This document shows, one piece after another, positions 55,331-64,000 of a stretch of DNA of 64,000 nt; position 1 is the stretch's first letter; every line of letters begins with the position of its first letter. This DNA is from Trichoplax sp. H2. Its lineage: Eukaryota; Placozoa; Uniplacotomia; Trichoplacea. The notes beneath the pieces are model-generated. The model made no database searches. It was not told the DNA's origin and saw nothing but the letters and a program-made list of their open reading frames with translations. The stretch lies in NCBI GenBank assembly GCA_003344405.1, contig NOWV01000066.1:1-64000 (forward strand), given 5' to 3'. A program made the translations under genes and the position numbers.

Positions 55331-58006
55331 AATGGATTTTCATGACTATAAATCAATTCCAAATTTGCTCTATATTAACTTGGATCTTGAAGCATTTCCT
55401 AGCACTATGAAAGAAATCATTGCTAAGAACTGCAGTATTGCAGCATATTGCCTTACAATAGAATTCTTTAATTACGAGTGATATAGCCTGTCTACCTACA
55501 GTAGTTATGATCATTATTATTGTTTTAACTCCAGCATGGTAAAGACCACATCCTAGTGTTGAATTGCGGATCAGATACGATCCTGAATGGCTACTTCGTT
55601 GGCATTATTTTACAAAAAAATTAAATTTCAATCGTTCTTACTGCTAATATTTTGCATTCATTCGCAAGGATGTAAACTTTTGATGTTGTCTATCACATTA
55701 TTCGATCAGATCAATAATTATACGTCAACTTCTTGATAGAAGAGCATCGCTATCTTATTCTCATCACTACGGCTGAATATATTCAGCTTATAGTGAATAC
55801 ACAAAGTGCATAAGTACATGATGAGTCCCCAAGTTGTAAATGCATCAAGGTCGGATGGCATGTTTGTATAGAAATTTTAATATGTTGTAGAATGGACATG
55901 ATCCCAACCAACCAATTTCTCCTAAATGATATTATTTCACCCACAAATTATGCCATTGTCATAGCTGTTGTCGAAATGGTTGTCTCTCTTATTTAATTGC
56001 CAAGATTACCCATAATGGTTTTGTTGTGGATATTGTTGTTGTTGTTGTTGTTGTTGTTGTTATTATTATTGATGTTACATTTATTTATTGAAAGCAATTA
56101 TAATGAATTGCAAAATAAGCGTATCGCGATCGAGGGTTAGATTACTTCGTAACACCGTGTACTACAGCATCAAAACAGTATACTCTGCTCTATTTTCTAC
56201 CACTTATAAATCCACTTTACTACCATACTAATGATACTATTAAGTAGGATAGTGTTCAGCCAATCAAACTGTTCAAATAGGACTACCGTGATGAAATGGT
56301 TTGCTACAAAAGACGAGAAGTAGTTCAACCCATTAATTTACCTCAATGGTATAATGGGATTGAACACCCAACCTGTTATGCAGAGTATTGAATTCAATCT
56401 TTGTAGCTGTTGACAAAGTTAATGTTGCCATGAAAATACTAATGTCTTGTTGGAAGCCTTTTGGAAGGATTGAATACAATATTTGATCTGCTTTCATTGT
56501 TTGTCTCTGTCATTACTTTTGTGTTAAGAAGTTCATCGCTATGCAGACAATTCATTTATTTATATTTAGGATACTATTTAGAATATTGACATGATACAGA
56601 AGATGAAGGGATTAAAATTGTGTGGATGAAATGAGGCATATTCCTCCTTTCAGACTGGATTCAAATTGGACAGATCAATCATGGACCAGCTTGTAAATTG
56701 TTTTAGTATCAACGATGCCAAACTGTATGAATCACTTTTGATACTGGTCTACACAGACATAAGTCAGACAATCGACTTCTCAATGCGTTAATTTGATAAC
56801 TTCCCTTCCCCTTAAGACAACACTTGCACATGTTATTAGTGTGATAGAATAGAATGTAGAATCGCCAGATAGTACTTGAAACGAGTAAGTGACATTAATG
56901 TCAACAATAAAGCCATTTTCAGTTATTCTAATTAGGGTGTTTAATAGCCAATACGACTAAATCTATATGGGAAAAAATGAAAATTTTTACTTATATCGTT
57001 TAAATCAATTTTTGTGATTGTCCTCGATTGAATTATAATGACTGCTGCTGATTGTTTTTTAAAATCTGTACTGGAATGCCTCCAATTTAGTTTCCTTATA
57101 TTTTTAAGGCAAGGCTATTTCTCTATTTTAAAGGCAGTTCTATCGGACATCTACATTGTATACCCATATTCTATGTTGGATAGAGTCTGATATCTATTTC
57201 TGATTTCTGAATAAGGTAACATCTGTAATACCCCTCGATCAATGTCATGAGTGCAATGTATATTCAATGCAGGTTAGAAAGAAGGCGTTTTCCTTCTGCA
57301 TGCACAGAGTTTATCTAGTGATTTTAGGGTCGAAGATAGATAGATAAATTTACACCTTGGTCATTCTGACTCATTCGTAATGATGTAGTAGTGGGTGCGC
57401 AAATGATTTTATACCGAATCCTACCCAAGATCAAGAAATTGAAATAGAATTACGCTAAGGTAAAGAAGAACTTTTCCATAATAGATTACTATTAAAGTAG
57501 TAGCTGTAAATCAAGTAGAGTGGCGGTATTGAATGGCTAGGATACAGGATTTTATTAAGGACATTGATGGAATTGGTTAAATGAGATTTAGATGAGATAC
57601 AGTACTGTAAGAACTTCCTTTGATAAGAAGCTACAAGCTAAGTTCATGTTCCGTCGTTAAAGCACATCTCAGGGATGATGGCAGCGGTAGTAGTGTAGTT
57701 CCTTTACGGGGGGGGAATAAGGCTGCTCCTTAGTCGAGACGAGTGATTGCATTTTAGTTTGATACACGCCTTCTTTCTCGTTTTGCCACCTTAAAGGCTA
57801 TGGTAGAAACTAACGCTATTGGTGTTATTAACACTGATAGAAAGCTTTGTAGTTTTACATTCGTGCTCCTGGCAGTTTTAGCGTCTTGATGTTGTAAGGG
57901 CAATGAATTGCATGTCATGGAAAGAAAATTTATGTAATTATGTTTTATCGCACATGGAAAGATATCTAGTGTTGCTCTAGTGCTCTTTAAAAATTATAGT
58001 TGTGTA
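55331..58006. other. Spacer, no gene seen
   Basis: No coding support. Contains the GTT microsatellite at 56032-56070 and a G-run near 57710. Confidence 0.45.
56032..56070. repeat. Trinucleotide microsatellite (GTT)n-(ATT)n
   Basis: About ten GTT units followed by three ATT units. Confidence 0.95.
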
Positions 58007-58220
58007 AGACAGTGTAATATTATATCCTAAGTTGATGATATATTTAGTAATGTCTACCGTAGTTATTGTGTTCAACGTGTCTTCAAAAATATACAGTTAC
58101 TAAGCTAGCTATATGTAATACTGAAGCCTCTAACGGAATATCTATCATACGTTGAACACAATAACTACGGTAGACATTACTAAGTAGATCATCAACTTAG
58201 AATACAATATTACACTGTCT
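58007..58220. repeat. Long inverted repeat, 72-bp arms, 70-base loop
   Basis: The left arm 58007-58078 and right arm 58149-58220 are reverse complements except for about five positions; for example GTCTACCGTAGTTATTGTG on the left faces CACAATAACTACGGTAGAC on the right. Outer ends begin AGACAGTGTAATATT. A transcript would fold into a long hairpin. There is no clear target duplication at the borders, so it is either a foldback/MITE element or a hairpin RNA source. Confidence 0.9.
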
Positions 58221-61043
58221 TCTAATAATGTGATTGTGCTTAATCGATATTGGATATTTTTTAGTAATTCTTTATAAGGCTCCTTGTTGTTTTAACTTCT
58301 TAATAACGTGACCATGCTTTATTGATATTGTGCAATTTTAGGAGTTAGATATTAGTTCTTCTGTTATTTTATCATCATCATCTTTGCAAGGACAATAATA
58401 GAAGGAAGAAAAAAGTAATGGAATGTGCTTAATAATCGCTGATAGGATATTAATTTATGCGACTGAATGTTATTATTATAGAAGTGCGAGTATTAATTAA
58501 TCCAACCATTTAATTTTATTTTAATTGTGGATTACAACAAAGGAAAGAAGATTGAAAAGAGTTTAGGGAAGATTATCGTAAGGTTAGTTTGTACTAGAAT
58601 GCACCACATTCTATGCTTGTTCAATGGCATATCTTGCAAATTTATTGATGCCTTGATAGGGAGTCAATCGGTTTAATTGACTACCCTATAAAATTAATAG
58701 CATAGAATAGATCCCCTATCTCTGTCAGCAGATTACTACGATGCCCAGTGGTTTTATTTCTATTTTCGGGTGAAAGTTACCAATGTTAACATTCAACTAT
58801 TCTTGCAATAGTATTTTAATAATCTTTCAACAATGAAAGATCTATGCAGCGATACAATCTATCCTGTTTCGATATGGTTCCGTATATTTTTAGTTCCGCC
58901 GCTACGTTCATGAATGGTAATCTAGCTGCAGCGTTGAATTAGATTAAGCTACAGATATTAGCTTATTGGTTGAATCCATGGGTTAGTGATGGTCTTTATC
59001 CGTAATTTTACTTGGGTATAGAAGCAGGACTACATGATATAATATATGAAATGATCAAGTTTCATCTTGCGATCATGCTAGATTGTGAAATGTACATTAA
59101 TACTAACTTAATTACCGTAACCTTTCAATTGCCTTGTCATCGTCAATAGCCCTGTCAATAGACGTAAATTTTAGTTGCTTTATTGCCGGATAGAAGACCA
59201 AATTCCATGAGAGGAAGTAATAAGCAATGAATAAGAATTAAAGCATAATTTTTATATAATAAACAAGTATCAGAACAAAAGTGTATCGGTATGATAAATT
59301 TGCAGAATAATGTATTAAGTCAACTCGGACAGTTCATGAATATGTTTGCCAAGATGCAGTAATAATTTCTGTTTGACCATAGCCGTCTTATTCCGATTTT
59401 GCATTCAGCAATAAAATGCTAGCAATACAATACTTTGTGTAGTCGTCTGACAAAATATATTCAATTTTCGAAGTAGTTGATGAATTTAATCGGAATTATA
59501 GGTGGTTACATGATTGGATAAAAGTTAAAACAATTAAAAGGTGAAAATTGAAAAAGCATTATAAGTCGATCCTAGAAATGGGCTCGTATTCATAAAATGA
59601 TCAGTATAGGAGCAATTCAAGAGAGGCTTTGACCTTATATGTAAATTCTTTATTCCTACTATGTATATACTATTGCATGATATACCATATTTGTTTGTGG
59701 ACATAATAGCAATGATAATCTTAACATGCATTCATATATAATCATTGTACTTTTATGTACTCTTTTGCCTAATATCTTTTACGTTTTCGAACCGATTGTA
59801 ACAGTCACGAGAAGATCTGTAAATCACCTCAGGCATTTCTATTCAACGCTATTCTGTTTCGCATTTGTTCTAGCGAAACCATGCAGCTGTTGTGCTTAAA
59901 CAAATCATGGAGATTACTAGTAGATATGAAAAGGTTAGCACCGGCATCTTGTTATATTGTACTTAGGGATAACTGATCAGTATACTTTTTTAAAGGGTGG
60001 GGAAATAAACACAGTAAAAACGGTTTAATACTAGGGCAACTTCAACTAGGCAGTATCGAAATAGAACAAGAAGTAAGAACTGGCAACGCTAGATAATTCT
60101 TCGTTCTATCCTGGTATTATTTCTTAATCGAATAATACTATATAGCAAAATTAATCTATTGAAGACTTGATTGAAGTACAACGTCTGGTGCGTGGTTTCT
60201 AATTAATGGTAGATGTTCGCTAACATAATCATGTAGCCACTGAAATTGGATATGGATGTGATTTAGAGATACTATTGTATTTTAGAGTCTGGAGTTAAGA
60301 TAATTTGCATGCTGTTGGCAAATTCTTGTAACGGCGGAAGTATATTGTAATATGATTAATAAATTGAATAGATGAGCAGTTCGTTTTGAAGGAATGGTTC
60401 TAAGATTAAGACCACTGCTAGTCATTCAATGTAAGGAAAGGATCATTGCTGAAAAGATGGGATAATCCGTTAAATCATCCTATTCTACTCCCTACTGGAA
60501 CACAAATAGTCCATTTCTTATCCTACAATTTTTCATCATCAACTTGATCTTTAACATTACATGTTTGAGTTAATTCTATTTAGGGTTGTGAATTGAGGAC
60601 GGTAAACGTGATAAATTGTACACAGGGCTAATGATGATCGATTTATGCATAGCTTTGTATAAAAATATGATGGCAAACTCCCTCCACAACAATAGTAGGT
60701 CACTGCCAATCACTGCTAATATTGACATAATGAAAGATTTTATAATTATTCTCTCTGAAGGAGGAATCTTTTACTACGGAAAAAGATTACTTATATTCAA
60801 TAGCAAGCTATTGAATCGTAACCAACAGAATGCATTGAAATGATTCAATTTATTTTTTCCTTTATTGACATCTCGTCAGCGTATTAATTGATCCAACGTT
60901 GTCTTCAGTAATATAGTATGGCTTAATTAGGTTTTACTCCATTATTGCAATGCCATCGATTGTTGCAAGCATCAGCATATTAAAACTTACCAATACCGCC
61001 TACTAGACGCCCTACTACTTGTTCTAATTGGTCCGTAATAATT
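58221..61043. other. Spacer, no gene seen
   Basis: AT-rich. Short frames at 59534-59731 and 60616-60843 show no recognisable motif or splice context and are not supported. Confidence 0.4.
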
Positions 61044-61182
61044 ACACAGTAAATGATCTCTTTTCTCCCGATTTTACAAAGGTTACGTCAGGAAAATCAC
61101 TGATTTCGTCGACTTTTTCCACTCCATCTTCTTGATTCCATTCATTACTGATCGATATCCAAGTCGAGCGTGGACTGGAAAG
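61044..61182 (-). CDS. Candidate terminal exon, unknown protein
   Basis: Preceded on the minus strand by an acceptor-like CTCAG (61183-61187), then 45 open codons rich in charged residues (ending GEKRSFTV) and a TAA at 61044-61046. A further open stretch on the same strand but in another frame, ending in a GTAAGT-like donor near 60990, may be an alternative exon. No family was recognised and no upstream exons were found. Confidence 0.22.
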
Positions 61183-61221
61183 CTGAGACTATAACTAAGT
61201 TGTTATTCATCCGTTTTCCTA

Positions 61222-61305
61222 CAGGAAAAAGATTGGTATACAAACAACAAGAAAGAAAACGGATTTCGTTTTACTCCGCAATATTACAAAGTTGAACATC
61301 TTTTA
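61222..61305 (+). CDS. Candidate internal exon, unknown protein
   Basis: 84 bases between TTTCCTACAG and GTATCG, open as 28 codons (EKDWYTNNKK...YYKVEHLLK), phase 0 on both sides. The composition is protein-like, but no neighbouring exon was found. Confidence 0.22.
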
Positions 61306-63250
61306 AAGGTATCGTTTACTCTTGGTAAGTAGAACATTTTAATCCCTGGCGTTGAACAATGTATTGCTATTTATTGCTAGCTCTTTTTTACGGATATGTT
61401 AGCATAAATGGAATGAGGGTAATTTTAAATACCACAAAGCTTGTGCATAGGATGTTGATTCGTGAAGGTTTCCGTAGTGGGATGATTAGTCTGTTCTTTA
61501 ACTACTATATTGCGCTTAGATTATACATGTATTGAATTCGATGTATGTATCGGGTACATTCAATAAAATTTCACCAAAAAAAACACGCATCACCTTTTCC
61601 CCTTACAGCTCACTTTGTTATCCTACCAATCTCAAAGTAGATTAACGATTATGGGAAAGTTAGATACCAATTGTGTTTACTAGTCTAAGTAAAACAATTA
61701 ATACCGACTTCAATGGTGGTGATTTCTTGCAGTAACATAGGAAAAGAGGAAGGTTTTTAAATGACTAATTAAAATTATCAGTCCTATCTATAATTTTACA
61801 AGGATACTACTTCTATCTGTAAAGCAAAATTGTACAGTAATTAGAGAGTTATTAAATAGTGCTAATCTAGTCCAATACCATTGGAAAGCACAGTCGGGGT
61901 TCCGAGTTCAAGAAAGGAAAGAGATTCTGATTTTTTATGATGACCTTTAATTACCAGTTCTTTTTCAGTCTTTATGGTGTAATTAGATTAACAAAGAAAA
62001 GTGATAGTCGTTCACTATTAAGAGTTCTTACCCCCCTCTAGCCAGTTAATAAAAATATCTCGACCACACTTAACGCTAGCTGCTCAATTAGTTTCTCCGA
62101 TAAATATGAATAAAAATATGTGGTACATTTTGAAATTAGCGGTAGTATTAAAGACATCCACCGTTCTACTAAAATTAGATCAAGACTATACCGGACATAT
62201 AGATTTTAGTCAAATTTTTTGTAAGGCAATCGTTACGTTATATTCTATTTCATCTAGGATAGAATAGTGTACTCATAAAAAATGCATGAGTGTTAATATG
62301 TTTAATCATTGTAGATTATGCTTTCAACATTGGAGGTCTGTTTTCTTTCATAACCATAAAATTTTCAGTGATTTAAATTCTTCGTTTACTCTTTATTATT
62401 TTAGAAGTAAATCTTAGGCATTTACATCTAATCATTATAAATCAATTGAATGTTTGTGAATATTGGTAAAAGCTAAAATTTTATCTGATGCTCCATTATC
62501 GTATAAAGTTTGTGAAATATATAGGATAGGATATATTTAACCACTTATAGTTATGCCTATACAAAGCAAATCATGACCGTAGGATATTTGTGTGCTATAT
62601 TATATTCACATTAATGTTATCTTTTTGACCTGTGAAAAATTTATAAGAGTGTTGGTCGATCTAATTACCTGCACATTGCATGCATCATTTTCATCATTGG
62701 AATGATGGAAATGGGAGATAGATTTTTATCTCAAGTTAGTAAATCTACCCTTCCCTCAGAAATGGCAGACTAAATATGGGAACAGTGCGCTCTCTGTTGC
62801 AAAATTTTATATTACAGCTTAATATTGTTCTATTATAGGCCTAACGATAATTTTGCCCTAGTCTTATTTATCCACTCTAAATAATCGTCGAAAAATCACT
62901 TATTTGCTACGAATATAATTTTTGTTTAGAAGTTTTGAAATAACTCATAACATCAAGGTGTAGACAGACAATCTACTTTTGCATCGTCATACTTTGATAT
63001 TAATTTTTTTAAAGAAAGAAGAAAATTATAATTATTGATGCGTCTTCTATATGAAGGATCTTTCAAATAGCGCCTAATAAATACCATTAAAATAGAAGCC
63101 ATCATAAATAGAGTCCAGAGGGAAGATAATTAAAAATTCCATCACAATTGTATAATGTCTACAATTAATTCAACATTTCTTCATTCTTTTCCAATTTAAT
63201 GACTGTTGGCATTATGCAAATGTCATATCTATACATGTAATATCTGTGAA
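61306..63250. other. Spacer, no gene seen
   Basis: AT-rich without supported frames. Contains AATAAA-type and poly-A tracts only. Confidence 0.4.
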
Positions 63251-63421
63251 ATGAGTAAATTATCGTCTGTTAAGTTGAAATTGAAAGAGGAAATACATGC
63301 TCAAAGAAAATAAGCAATAAAAAAGTCTGCTGTTGAAATTGATACAAATATTGAAGATTATGACGTAAATTATAAACGTGATGAAAGACGACTTACTTGG
63401 CTTTTAGAAAAATTATTATAA
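63251..63421 (+). pseudogene. Small ORF split by one in-frame stop
   Basis: ATG at 63251 opens 20 codons rich in Lys (MSKLSSVKLKLKEEIHAQRK), then TAA at 63311-63313, and the same frame continues for 35 codons (AIKKSAVEIDTN...LLEKLL) to TAA at 63419-63421. The amphipathic, charged composition is continuous across the stop, suggesting a small helical protein inactivated by one substitution, a sequencing error, or a first exon of something larger. No family was recognised. Confidence 0.3.
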
Positions 63422-64000
63422 TGAAGGGAAGTTTTGTTGTTTTCAAGACTCGAGTAATATGACTACACAATGAAAGAGTTGTATTTTTTACACACTTCAT
63501 GTCCTCTTTACCACCTTCATTCGTGCCTTCATAACGGCTATCCATTAAAATAATGTCACTGATTTGACATTTTGGTGATTGATTGATTGATGAATTGTTT
63601 GATCGATTGTACTAAACGAAAAGTCGATGGTAGATACTTTCATATAAAAGTTGTCATCGAATCTGTAAAAATTGTTATTTTGTGGTCAAAGCTATCACAG
63701 GTGTAATTAGTTAGCCGTAGTTGAAATAATCATGGTATTAGTTGATTTCCAGTGAACAGGTAGAGGACATTTGGGAATGGATTATTTGGGCCTATTACTG
63801 AAAGCAGATTTATCAATTTGATTCGTCTTATCTTATGATGGTTAAAACTGATTAAAAATCCTATCATGCTTCAATATTAATGGAGAATAATACTGTGGGT
63901 ATTTTGTTACGCGGAAAATCTATTGAAATGGTAGTGATAAATCAGTCTTTATTTTAACAATATCAAGATGAAATTGCCATGAAGTTTGGTCAATATTACT
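63422..64000. other. Right edge, no gene seen
   Basis: AT-rich; a short GATT repeat near 63575-63605. No supported reading frame. Confidence 0.45.

Noticed and set aside
56032-56070. Coding homopeptide tract
   Set aside because: Simple (GTT)n microsatellite without an extended frame.

Overview
The window looks like nuclear DNA of an early-branching animal, most likely a placozoan of the Trichoplax type. This is an inference from three things. The sequence is visibly AT-rich, with short GT-AG introns of about 80-350 bases. It carries unmistakable animal orthologues (CYFIP, WDR55, DCAF6). It also holds a tandem array of intronless, lineage-specific rhodopsin-family receptors. No rRNA, tRNA, CRISPR or bacterial gene was seen.

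Left part, bases 1-26600. A tandem array of class A GPCR genes, all on the minus strand, in units of roughly 5-6 kb. Four genes are intact (6681-7625, 12621-13571, 18823-19776, 23837-24781). At least six further copies are broken, from a nearly full-length copy with stops to a scar where only TM7 survives. The array also holds two TG...CA insertions of one family (one full, one with a clear 5-bp target duplication) and a third, unrelated LTR-like insertion that is present in one assembled haplotype and absent in the other. Two 20-N gaps are each flanked by a redundant copy of the same sequence, so the assembly very probably strings two alleles one after the other at both places. A palindrome-rich insertion of about 200 bp lies near 21.7 kb.

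Middle part, bases 26990-46940. A 200-bp tandem repeat (about six copies) ends 300 bases before a 9-exon WDR55 gene on the plus strand (28513-31227). Facing it on the minus strand is a complete 27-exon CYFIP gene (31515-39746, 1265 codons), the Rac-binding subunit of the WAVE actin-regulatory complex. The two stop codons are only 287 bases apart. After a TGTAC-palindrome and tandem-repeat zone, a DCAF6 (NRIP/IQWD1) orthologue runs on the plus strand (43580-46937). Ten exons are resolved; the first exon was not found.

Right part, bases 47000-64000. Mostly non-coding, with three diverged tandem-repeat fields (48.7-49.6, 51.1-52.05 and 54.0-55.3 kb), one long inverted repeat (58007-58220), and a few candidate exons or small ORFs of unknown function (50521-50879, 61044-61182, 61222-61305, 63251-63421). 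The three well-resolved housekeeping genes have no evident joint function. The receptor array is a rapidly duplicating and decaying gene family.
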